A DNA stretch of 64,000 nt from Natrinema halophilum (GTDB taxonomy: Archaea; Halobacteriota; Halobacteria; Halobacteriales; Natrialbaceae): NCBI RefSeq assembly GCF_013402815.2, contig NZ_CP058601.1, positions 1,674,001 to 1,738,000 of the forward strand, written 5' to 3'. A model generated the notes under the pieces. The model saw only the letters and a program-made list of their open reading frames with translations, was not told where the DNA came from and did not search any database. The position numbers were made by a program, and so were the translations under genes. This document shows positions 1 through 7,348 of the stretch, piece after piece; the first letter of the stretch is position 1, and each line of letters starts with the position of its first letter.

Positions 1-290
1 GCTCGGACCGGCCCCACTCGCTGACTCGACGGACGACCGGCAAGGCCGGCTCCGTCGAGGTCGAGGTCATCCCGGCCCCCGAAGGACTCGGTCTGGCCGC
101 GAGCGACACCGTCCGCGCCGTCCTCGAACTGGCCGGCATCGAAAACGCCTGGACCAAGAGCCACGGAAACACTCGAACGACGGTCAACCTCGCGAAAGCG
201 ACGTTCAACGCGCTCGAGAACGCTTCCCAGTCGCGACAGCCGCGACGGAACCGTGGCGGCCGAGAGGAACCTGAGGTGGCCGATCAATGA
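1..290 (+). CDS. rpsE: Small ribosomal subunit protein uS5 (partial, 5' end outside window)
   Basis: The frame beginning at position 3 reads to the TGA at 288-290 and encodes the C-terminal 95 residues of uS5. The [27 protein letters not shown] stretch is split here as [14 protein letters not shown] and a following helix typical of the uS5 C-terminal domain, then [12 protein letters not shown]. The gene is the first of the four spc-operon genes present. Its stop overlaps the next start (ATGA at 287-290), so translation of uS5 and uL30 is probably coupled. The 5' part and promoter lie outside the window. Confidence 0.93.
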   Translation, partial: SDRPHSLTRRTTGKAGSVEVEVIPAPEGLGLAASDTVRAVLELAGIENAWTKSHGNTRTTVNLAKATFNALENASQSRQPRRNRGGREEPEVADQ

Positions 291-754
291 AGGCCATCGT
301 CCAGGTTCGCGGCGAAGTGAACCGACAGGAAGACGTCGAAGACACCCTGTCGATGCTCAACGTCCACAGCGTCAACCACTGCACGCTCGTTCCCGAAACC
401 GACGCGTACGAGGGAATGATCGCGAAGGTCAACGACTACGTCGCCCACGGCGAGCCGAGCACGGACGTCCTCGAGACGCTCCTCGAAAAGCGCGCAGAGC
501 CCCTCGAGGGCAACCAATCCGACGTCAACGAGGAGTGGCTCGTCGAGAACACCGAGTACGACGACTTCGGAGAACTGGCCGAAGCGCTCGTCGACGAAGA
601 GACGACACTTCGTGACGAGGGACTGTCACCAACACTTCGACTTCACCCACCGCGAGGCGGTCACGAGGGTATCAAAAAGCCAACAATCGAAGGCGGCCAA
701 CTCGGAAAACATACAACAGGGGAGATTAACGACCTCCTAGAATCGATGCGATAA
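287..754 (+). CDS. rpmD: Large ribosomal subunit protein uL30
   Basis: This 155-aa protein is the long archaeal/eukaryotic form of L30, which is about three times the bacterial length. It begins [21 protein letters not shown]. An [12 protein letters not shown] stretch lies near residues 119-130 and the protein ends in a short helix. It lies between uS5 (4-nt overlap) and uL15 (2-nt gap), the standard spc order. The protein binds 23S rRNA in the large subunit. Expression is presumably from the upstream spc promoter, because no spacing is left for a local one. Confidence 0.96.
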   Translation: MKAIVQVRGEVNRQEDVEDTLSMLNVHSVNHCTLVPETDAYEGMIAKVNDYVAHGEPSTDVLETLLEKRAEPLEGNQSDVNEEWLVENTEYDDFGELAEALVDEETTLRDEGLSPTLRLHPPRGGHEGIKKPTIEGGQLGKHTTGEINDLLESMR

Positions 755-756
755 CC

Positions 757-1257
757 ATGACGAGCAAAAAACGACGCCAGCGCGGATCGCGCACCCACAG
801 CGGCGGTTCTCACAAGAACCGACGCGGTGCGGGCCACCGCGGTGGCCGCGGCCGTGCAGGACGCAGCAAGCACGAGTTCCACAACTACGAACCGAAAGGC
901 AAACACGGCTTCAAGCGACCGCACGACATCCGCGAGGAAGTCGCAGAGATCGACGTTCAGAAGTTAGACGAGGATGCGATCCTCTACGTCGCGGACGACC
1001 TCGCAACGGAGACCGATGACGGCTACGAACTCGACGCTCGAGACATCGTCGAGGACGGCCACGAGGCCGACGTCGTCAAGGTCCTCGGATCGGGTCAGGT
1101 CCGCAACCAGCTGACCGTCACCGCGGACGCCTTCTCCGATGCAGCCCGCGAGAAACTCGAAGAAGCGGGCGGCGAGGCGGTCCTCTCCGAACGCGGCGAG
1201 GAGCGGGCGGCCGAAGACGAGGACGCCGAAGCCGACGCAGAACAGGACGAGGAATAA
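757..1257 (+). CDS. rplO: Large ribosomal subunit protein uL15
   Basis: This 166-aa protein has the very basic, Gly/Arg/His-rich N-terminus of uL15 (residues 1-45, MTSKKRRQRGSRTHSGGS and similar repeats). A globular domain follows, with IDVQKL and VKVLGSGQVRNQLTVTADAFS-type motifs (residues about 60-135) that are diagnostic of archaeal L15. The C-terminus is a highly acidic tail, AEDEDAEADAEQDEE, which is a haloarchaeal adaptation. The stop is 3 nt before secY, so the two are co-transcribed. Confidence 0.96.
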   Translation: MTSKKRRQRGSRTHSGGSHKNRRGAGHRGGRGRAGRSKHEFHNYEPKGKHGFKRPHDIREEVAEIDVQKLDEDAILYVADDLATETDDGYELDARDIVEDGHEADVVKVLGSGQVRNQLTVTADAFSDAAREKLEEAGGEAVLSERGEERAAEDEDAEADAEQDEE

Positions 1258-1260
1258 CAT

Positions 1261-2751
1261 ATGGGATGGAAGGAAGCCGCTGAACCGGTCTTGACGCGGA
1301 TGCCAGCAGTGCGCCGTCCGGAGGGGCACGTTCCCTTCAAGCGAAAGCTGATGTGGACGGCGGGCATCCTCATGTTGTACTTTTTCCTGACGAACGTCTC
1401 GCTGCTCGGTTTGCAAACCGGCCAGTCAGAAGACCTCTTCGGCCAGTTCCGTGCGATCCTTGCCGGGGGCCAGGGGACAGTGTTGCAGGTCGGTATCGGA
1501 CCGATCGTCACCGCGAGCATCGTCTTGCAGTTGCTCGGGGGGGCAAACCTCCTCGGCCTCGACACGGACGATCCGCGCGACCAGGTTCTCTATCAGGGCC
1601 TCCAGAAGCTACTGGTCGTCCTGATGGTGATCCTGACCGGGTTGCCGATGGTGTTCGCCGGCGGCTTCCTGCCAGCCCAGAGTCAACTTCAACTCGGCGG
1701 ACTCATCCTCGGGCAAACGCAGGTCCAGGTGTTGATGTTCGCCCAGATCTTCGTCGGCGGCATCCTCATTCTGTACATGGACGAAGTCGTCAGCAAGTGG
1801 GGCGTCGGCAGCGGGATCGGCCTGTTCATCATCGCCGGCGTGAGCCAGAGCCTGGTTACCGGATTTATCCAGCCAACGAGCGGCGGGTTCTTCTTTGACT
1901 GGTATCGCATCCTCACCGGCAAGGTAGAGATTGGCTCGATAGTCTCCGGCGAGGGGCTCCAGAACCTGCTATTAAATCAAGGACACATCATCCCACTGCT
2001 GACGACGCTGTTGATATTCGGCATCGTCGTCTACGCGGAGTCGGTCCGGGTCGAGATTCCGCTGAGCCACGCCCGGGTCAAAGGCGCACGCGGTCGCTTC
2101 CCCGTGAAGCTCATCTACGCGAGCGTCCTCCCGATGATCCTCGTTCGCGCAGTGCAGGCGAACGTTCAGTTCCTCGGACAGATCCTCAGTTCGACCGGTC
2201 AATCTCCGGGTGGAGCGATTACAGTGCTCGGCCGCGAACTCTCGTGGCTTGGCGTGTACTCGAACGGACAGCCCATCAGCGGGTTCTTCTACTACGTCGC
2301 TCCGATCTATTCGCGTTCGGACTGGACCTGGTGGACGGCAAACGTCTCACAGGACGCGTGGCAAGTGTTGATCCGGATCGGGATCGACGTTACGTTCATG
2401 GTCGTCGGTGGCGCGATCTTCGCCATCTTCTGGGTCGAGACGACGGACATGGGTCCGGAATCGACGGCCCAGCAGATCCAGAATTCGGGGATGCAGATAC
2501 CCGGTTTCCGTCAGAACGTCGGCGTCATCGAGAAGGTCATGGAACGCTATATTCCGCAGGTGACCGTCATCGGCGGCGCGCTGGTCGGCCTGCTTGCCGT
2601 CTGGGCGAACATGCTCGGTACCATCGGCGGTGTCAGTGGGACCGGACTGCTGCTTGCCGTCTCCATTACGTACAAACTGTACGAGGAGATTGCCGAGGAG
2701 CAGATGATGGAAATGCACCCGATGATGCGCCAGATGTTCGGCAACGAGTAA
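1261..2751 (+). CDS. secY: Sec translocon subunit SecY
   Basis: This 496-aa protein is the pore-forming subunit of the Sec protein-conducting channel (SecYEG/Sec61). It begins MGWKEAAEPVLTRMPAVRRP, the conserved amphipathic N-terminal helix. About ten membrane segments follow, with the plug and loop regions in the usual order (for example GPIVTASIVLQLL and VKGARGRFPVKLIYASVLP). The C-terminal helix carries YKLYEEIAEEQ. Length matches the haloarchaeal family, which carries extra loops compared with methanogen SecY. It closes the spc operon here; adk, its usual downstream partner in many archaea, lies 17 kb away. Confidence 0.97.
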   Translation: MGWKEAAEPVLTRMPAVRRPEGHVPFKRKLMWTAGILMLYFFLTNVSLLGLQTGQSEDLFGQFRAILAGGQGTVLQVGIGPIVTASIVLQLLGGANLLGLDTDDPRDQVLYQGLQKLLVVLMVILTGLPMVFAGGFLPAQSQLQLGGLILGQTQVQVLMFAQIFVGGILILYMDEVVSKWGVGSGIGLFIIAGVSQSLVTGFIQPTSGGFFFDWYRILTGKVEIGSIVSGEGLQNLLLNQGHIIPLLTTLLIFGIVVYAESVRVEIPLSHARVKGARGRFPVKLIYASVLPMILVRAVQANVQFLGQILSSTGQSPGGAITVLGRELSWLGVYSNGQPISGFFYYVAPIYSRSDWTWWTANVSQDAWQVLIRIGIDVTFMVVGGAIFAIFWVETTDMGPESTAQQIQNSGMQIPGFRQNVGVIEKVMERYIPQVTVIGGALVGLLAVWANMLGTIGGVSGTGLLLAVSITYKLYEEIAEEQMMEMHPMMRQMFGNE

Positions 2752-3118
2752 AACAGCTATCGCGCGTTAGCTCACCGTCTCTTTTCGGCGGCCGGAATCG
2801 CTTTGTCACACCAATGGTCGATGTCGTCACCTGTATACGCTGTCCGCAGCGTGTCTCGACATAGCATGTTCATCCGAAGTTTGACTGATACGACGAAGCT
2901 GGTAACGCGTTTGGAACGGGAGGAGAAGACGTTCGACGGATTTCTCGGAAAACACGTCCAGAGCGAGAAACTCATCGACATCGGTGCGTGGAGCACAGAA
3001 AAACAGAGGATGCGCGAGCGGTCGTAAAACGCCCGGGAAAGTTTTGATCGAGAGCCGTCCTGGTGAAGCCTATTCCGCGGGAATTGTCCATGCCACACAC
3101 TGGGTGGCCCACGGGGTA
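2752..3118. other. Intergenic region without a supportable gene
   Basis: About 370 bp separate secY from the 3' end of the truncated regulator on the other strand. Short ORFs exist in both directions (up to 137 codons), but they lack recognisable domains and the biased acidic composition of genuine haloarchaeal proteins. A T-rich stretch soon after the secY stop (around 2777-2784) may be its terminator. Confidence 0.4.
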
Positions 3119-3721
3119 TCAAAATTCCTCGAGTGATTTTCGTCGGACGGATTCTCGGTACGTTCGATAGACGCCTTCGACCCACTCTCTGACAGTTTCG
3201 TCGCTCGTTTCGAGGAGCGATCGTGGGATCCCTTCGTCGTCTTCGACGCCGATCTGAACTCGACCATCATATGCAAGACCGAGGTAAAACGGAAGGCGTT
3301 GCTGGGAAACGAACATCGTGGACCGGCCCGTCTCCATCTTCTCTCTGATGAGCGATGCGTATTGGTCCGATTCGATCGTCGCCTCGAGAGTCGGTGTAAC
3401 GACCGTCTCGACCTCGAGTCCGTGTTGAGTGACCTGTTCGGTGATCATCTTGGTCCCGCCGAAGTCGATGGACAGAAGGAAGAATTGGAGTCTGTCCGCC
3501 GTTCGAAGGATTTCGGTCTGTTTTCTCGCCGGCGCATACGGGTCGCCGTTCGAAGACGACGTCACCTCCGCGTCGGTCAGGGCGAGAAAATCAGGAGCAG
3601 ATTCGTCGATCGGGAAGTACTGCAAGAAGTCGGATAACTCATCAGTGATCCGAACCGTCTCGTAGTAGTCGGCCCGTGCCTGCCGTGTGCACGTTCCGGC
3701 CAGTAGTATAATGACAATCAC
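3119..3721 (-). pseudogene. N-terminally truncated FilR1-type transcriptional regulator
   Basis: The frame encodes about 200 residues that match the C-terminal half of haloarchaeal winged-helix regulators with a FilR1-like effector domain. The features are a linker ending SDFLQYFPIDES, the DAEVTSSSNGDPYAPARKQTE segment, then LPFYLGLAYDGRVQIGVEDDEG and a terminal EWVEGVYRTYRESV helix. Family members carry a DNA-binding winged helix of roughly 80 residues before this. Here the frame opens at a GTG and none of the 180 bp upstream encodes a helix-turn-helix in any frame. It is therefore probably a relic, or a stand-alone sensor domain. The surviving part is free of stops, so the loss looks recent. 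Confidence 0.6.
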
Positions 3722-3899
3722 GTGGCATCAGGCGGGTATGACAACTGCTTGGGTAGATCAGCAACGAGTGCGAGCCTCAGTTGGAGTCACCCATTTCGTA
3801 GATTGGTGCGCGTATCATCCCGGCGGCCAGTCTCCTGACGACGAGTTCCAGGGCACCGGTATCGGACACACAGAACGAGAAACGAACGGGGGGAGATGA

Positions 3900-4733
3900 A
3901 TGTCCGTTCCCGGCGGTCTCCTCGTGTCTGCCTTCGGCGGGTTGCTCGTCATCGCCGGTTTCCGCCGGTTGACGACGGCTATCTCGGTGTACCAAAGCGA
4001 CGCTATTCCATTGCGACGTATTTCCACCACTGATGGTCCCGTCGAATTCCAGGGACGTGCCGAACCGCTGGTGGATGAGGGAGCAGTCGAAGCGCCATTC
4101 TCCGGCGAGGAGGCCCTCTACTGTGAGGTGTGGATGGAGACGGAGGGCCAACACAGAACGGACGCCGAGGGACTAGACGTCGGCGGGGTCCAGAAACCGG
4201 AACGACAGCGAAATACCAGACAGACGTGGCTACTGGCCGAACACGACGAGATCAAACGATCGTTCGCCGTGGAAGACGGCGGGACCCGCGTCGAACTCGA
4301 CCCTGTCGGCGGGGAATTCGACGTAACCGGTCACATGGGGACAACGGCTCTGACAGTCGAACCCGAGGACTCCTTGCCGGAGGAGGTCCGTGATCGGCTC
4401 GAGACGCTCGACGAGACGACCGGCGAATTCGACGGTGCACTCGATACCTGGGACCCCGGGGACGACAGCACGAAGTATCGTGAAGCTCGACTGGAACCGG
4501 GAGATCCAGTTCACGTCACTGGCGGCGTCCTCGAGAGCGTCCCCGACGAGTGGGGAACAGGTGTCACCGCGACCGTTGGGGCTCCAGAGGGAAACGCCCA
4601 GTTTCGAATCAGCAAAGGAACCGAATCGAGCGTCGTACGGAACAACGTCGTTCAATTCGTAACTGGTGTGGGAGTCGGCCTCATCCTGCTCGGCTTCGGG
4701 CTCCAGACGGCTGGGTTTCTGACGATACTCTGA
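3900..4733 (+). CDS. GIDE-domain-like membrane protein
   Basis: This 277-aa protein has an N-terminal membrane segment (residues 3-25), a soluble domain, and a C-terminal hydrophobic segment (about 250-277). The segment GPVEFQGRAEPL followed by EAPFSGEEALYCEVWME (about residues 45-80) is the hallmark of the GIDE/MUL1-like domain found in many haloarchaeal membrane proteins. There is no RING finger, so ubiquitin-ligase activity should not be assumed. The protein probably has two transmembrane helices with the domain on one membrane face. The ATG at 3900 follows GGGGGGAGATGA-type purine-rich sequence. Its substrate and function are unknown. Confidence 0.8.
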   Translation: MSVPGGLLVSAFGGLLVIAGFRRLTTAISVYQSDAIPLRRISTTDGPVEFQGRAEPLVDEGAVEAPFSGEEALYCEVWMETEGQHRTDAEGLDVGGVQKPERQRNTRQTWLLAEHDEIKRSFAVEDGGTRVELDPVGGEFDVTGHMGTTALTVEPEDSLPEEVRDRLETLDETTGEFDGALDTWDPGDDSTKYREARLEPGDPVHVTGGVLESVPDEWGTGVTATVGAPEGNAQFRISKGTESSVVRNNVVQFVTGVGVGLILLGFGLQTAGFLTIL

Positions 4734-4852
4734 ACGCTTCGCCCGCTGTTGGAGAGCCGTTTTCTCATCCTCCGCTGTGAGTTGCATACGTCGGCCCGAT
4801 CGGCAATCGCCGGTATGGGACCTACCTTCCAGCAGACTGAAGGCCCGATCGA

Positions 4853-5368
4853 ATGGTCAACGCCTTCTGGCTCGACCGCGACCTCGATCGGGCGGCGCGG
4901 TGGCTCGTCGATCGACACGTATCCAGTAGCGTCTTCGAATGTTCGATGGTGTTGACGACCGCCGCGCAGCTAAACGGGTATCCGGAATCCGACGCTCTGT
5001 ACTTCACCCATTCCGACCATCCGCTGACCCGGTGGGCGGCGCGGTCGGCCGCCAACTGGCGGTACCTGCGCGACTACACCGACGCGGCTCACGACGAGTG
5101 GCGCTACCGGTGGGATCACGATCCGGCGGAACGACACGGCTGCTGGGCGACCGTCCGTTCCGTAGACGAAGCGGTCGTTCGCGATCTCGAGTGGCCGGCC
5201 GAGGGTCGCGACGACCCGCCACAGGTAACGGGAGAGTGGACGGCTGACGACTACATCGATGCCTACCGATACTACTACGCGAACGAAAAACGACACCTGT
5301 TCGCCTGGTCGAAGGATCGATCGATGCCGCCCTGGATTCCAGAGTACACGGTCGATAACGTCGGATGA
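4853..5368 (+). CDS. Conserved protein related to phage-type pyrimidine-dimer-glycosylase-like family
   Basis: This 171-aa soluble protein begins MVNAFWLDRDLDRAARWLVDRHV and contains HPLTRWAARSAANWRYLRDY (about residues 57-76) and YYYANEKRHLFAW near the C-terminus. The pattern of a WLDxDxxxAAxxxxDxH start, then HPxTxWAxxSxxNxxxL, recalls a family common in phages and bacteria that is distantly linked to pyrimidine-dimer DNA glycosylases. That link is an inference from motif memory, and catalytic activity is unproven. It stands 250 bp upstream of a uracil-DNA glycosylase on the same strand, which would fit a DNA-repair context. Confidence 0.72.
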   Translation: MVNAFWLDRDLDRAARWLVDRHVSSSVFECSMVLTTAAQLNGYPESDALYFTHSDHPLTRWAARSAANWRYLRDYTDAAHDEWRYRWDHDPAERHGCWATVRSVDEAVVRDLEWPAEGRDDPPQVTGEWTADDYIDAYRYYYANEKRHLFAWSKDRSMPPWIPEYTVDNVG

Positions 5369-5617
5369 CGGGCTTTTTTCAGCGCAGTCTTCCCCGGAGC
5401 GGCGACGGTCGATATGGGCCGGACCGCGATCCGCGAACACGCTGTACACGCCTTGCGACCTCGAGTATCGACCCCCACAGTGCAGACAGATTCTGCGACG
5501 AGATCAGTGTGAGCACATCGTCGTCTCGGCGAAACCAGCCGAGACGAGTCAGTGCGGCCGACTGTCCACTCGAGGCCGACAAAAAGGTGTTTGTCGGCAC
5601 CGGCGTAATCCCGGTCG

Positions 5618-6229
5618 ATGACCGACCAGCCCACCAGCGACTGGAAATTCGACGTGGAATTTGCAGACGCGCTCGAGGCGGTACCGGACGACCAGTTCGA
5701 CCGCGACCGGTTCGTCCCTGGCGTCGGGCCGCTGTCCGCGGACGTGATGCTCGTCGGCGAGGCCCCGGGTAAGCAGGAGGTGAACCAGGGCGAACCGTTC
5801 GTCGGCCAGGCCGGGGACCAACTGGATCGGGCGCTCGAGGAGATCGGCTTCGACCGGACGGACCTGTACATTACGAACCTCGTCAAGGTGCGGCCACCCG
5901 AGAATCGCGATCCCCGCGTCGAAGAGATCGAAGCCTGGTGGCCGGTTCTCGAGGCCGAGATCGAACGCGTCGATCCGAAGGTGCTCGTTCCGCTGGGGAG
6001 TTTCGCGACGGACGAACTCCTCGAGACCGACGAGACCATCACCGATTTACACGGCCGGGTGTTCGAACGGGACGTCTCACACACCTCGGATTCCTCGAAC
6101 GGACACGGTCCGCGAGGGCACGAGGGGCGGACCGTCGTTCCGGCGTTTCACCCGGCAGCGGCACTGTACGACCGCAGCAAGGTCGATGCCGTCAAGTCCG
6201 ACCTGGAGACTGCCCTCGAGTTGGTCTGA
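5618..6229 (+). CDS. Uracil-DNA glycosylase, family 4-like, lacking Fe-S cysteines
   Basis: This 203-aa protein removes uracil from DNA if it acts like its family. Motif A is seen as GEAPGKQEVNQGEPFVGQAG (about residues 46-65). The family 4 signature NLVKVRPPENRDP follows (about 87-99), and the HPAA motif near residue 173 supplies the catalytic-loop histidine. Classical family 4 enzymes bind a [4Fe-4S] cluster through four cysteines, two of them before motif A. This protein contains no cysteine at all, so it must be cluster-free. Its start is supported by the N-terminal MTDQPTSDWKFDVEF reading straight into the domain. Confidence 0.85.
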   Translation: MTDQPTSDWKFDVEFADALEAVPDDQFDRDRFVPGVGPLSADVMLVGEAPGKQEVNQGEPFVGQAGDQLDRALEEIGFDRTDLYITNLVKVRPPENRDPRVEEIEAWWPVLEAEIERVDPKVLVPLGSFATDELLETDETITDLHGRVFERDVSHTSDSSNGHGPRGHEGRTVVPAFHPAAALYDRSKVDAVKSDLETALELV

Positions 6230-6267
6230 GAACAGAGCCATCCCGATTCGGTCTATAGTGCAGGTTC

Positions 6268-6351
6268 GTGCAGGCAGCCATGCCCGTGCCGAGAGTTCCC
6301 GTTTGTGCAGGCAGCCATGCCCGTGCCGAGAGTTCCCGTTTGTGCAGGCAG
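6268..6351. repeat. Tandem repeat, 37-bp unit, 2.3 copies
   Basis: Two identical 37-bp units (6268-6304 and 6305-6341) begin GTGCAGGCAGCCATGCCCGT and end with CCCGTTT. A third is cut after ten bases (GTGCAGGCAG, 6342-6351). The period is not a multiple of three, so the array is not coding. It lies between the uracil-DNA glycosylase stop and the PRC-barrel start. Units are directly abutted, without spacers, which excludes a CRISPR. Confidence 0.95.
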
Positions 6352-6386
6352 GATTTGCTTCCGGGGTCAGCGTCACGTTCGAGGCG

Positions 6387-6716
6387 ATGGACGCCACTAT
6401 CACGGACGATGACGTGGGCAAGACAGTCGAGAGCGCGGACGGCGAACCGCTCGGAACCGTCGTTGACGTCGAGGCGGAAACTGCAGGCGTCGAACCGGAG
6501 CCCGAGATGACGGACTCGATAGCGGCCGTGCTGGACTGGGACGGCGGTTCCGGTGAGACCGTCCCGCTCGAGGGCGACGCCGTCGACGAGGTCCCCCACA
6601 ACGCTGTCCAGCTCAGGGCGGCGGTTTCGGCAGAGAGCGTCGCACTGGAGGGTGAACCAGATTGCGAGTCGGAAGATGTCCGTTCTGACGATCACACGGT
6701 CGGTTCGAAACCGTGA
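6387..6716 (+). CDS. PRC-barrel domain protein
   Basis: This 109-aa acidic protein begins MDATITDDDVGKTVESADGE. The motif DDDVGKTVESADGEPLGTV, then IAAVLDWDGG and VPLEGDAVDEVPHNAVQLR, is the PRC-barrel fold typical of small haloarchaeal proteins. Members bind RNA/ribosome components or act as structural modules; no specific role can be assigned here. An in-frame extension reaches back to 6186 but would translate the 37-bp repeats in an unrelated Arg/Cys-rich composition, so the ATG at 6387 is preferred. The C-terminal 25 residues are low-complexity and acidic. Confidence 0.8.
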   Translation: MDATITDDDVGKTVESADGEPLGTVVDVEAETAGVEPEPEMTDSIAAVLDWDGGSGETVPLEGDAVDEVPHNAVQLRAAVSAESVALEGEPDCESEDVRSDDHTVGSKP

Positions 6717-7192
6717 GTCGGCGGTGGTCCGACCGACGACCCGAGCTCGGCGAACGTGCCAAAGGCAGCATCGACGTCCCAGGCCGGATCGAAATCCCGA
6801 ATCCGGTACGACGGCGAAATCGGCGTCAGCCTCCGAGGTCGAGGACGACCATTTCGTGACGTGGCGCGGGTCGGTTCAGATAGGGGGAGACCGAATCAGT
6901 CGCCATCGGGAAATCGATACGACGTTCATCCCCACCGCTTGGCCGATGACAGCAGCCGCTCAGGTTTCTCGATTGCCGCATTCGAGCAACAACGCGACGG
7001 TCGCGTATGTATCGGTTACGAATCTCTTTCGATGCGGACAACGGATTCGGACTGCAGTAAGACGGAGATAACAATGTCGTCCGTCGATGACCGTCTGCGC
7101 AGTGATCAGGAACGCCTTCTCCCGTCGTCGCCGACAGGACCGTCCGCCAGTCTGCGCTCGAGTTATAAACTCGAAACCGACGATTCCGGGTA
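6717..7192. other. Intergenic region without a supportable gene
   Basis: About 475 bp between the PRC-barrel gene and the 39-bp repeat array. ORFs here are Arg/Ser-rich and overlap one another in several frames, unlike genuine haloarchaeal genes. From 7170 the sequence already resembles the variable half of the repeat unit, so the array may have decayed leftwards. Confidence 0.4.
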
Positions 7193-7329
7193 CTGTTCGA
7201 CAGACAACCTCGAAATCGCCGGGCCCGAGTGCTGTTCGACAGACAACCTCGAAATCGCCGGGCCCGAGTGCTGTTCGACAGACAACCTCGAAACCGACGA
7301 TCACGGGTACTGTTCGACAGACAACCTGG
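7193..7329. repeat. Tandem repeat, 39-bp unit, 3.5 copies
   Basis: Copies start at 7193, 7232, 7271 and 7310. Each has a constant 23-bp half (CTGTTCGACAGACAACCTCG plus AAA) and a variable 16-bp half in two versions: the GCCGGGCCC type (copies 1 and 2) and the ACGATCACGGGTA type (copy 3). A decayed half-unit of the second type precedes the array at 7170-7192. The last copy stops 20 bp before the flippase start. Unit length equals 13 codons and the array is open in frame with the flippase, but see the flippase entry for why it is probably untranslated. Confidence 0.95.
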
Positions 7330-7348
7330 TCGGCGTTGGTATCTATCG

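Noticed and set aside
2772-3185. 137-codon ORF downstream of secY on the minus strand
   Set aside because: Basic composition, no domain, and it overlaps the truncated regulator in another frame.
6268-7329. CRISPR arrays formed by the 37-bp and 39-bp repeats
   Set aside because: Units abut directly with no unique spacers, and no cas gene is in the window.
7229-7348. Flippase start at GTG 7229, which would translate the 39-bp repeats
   Set aside because: The added residues are Arg-rich repeats with no counterpart in flippases, whereas the ATG at 7349 begins at the conserved first helix.
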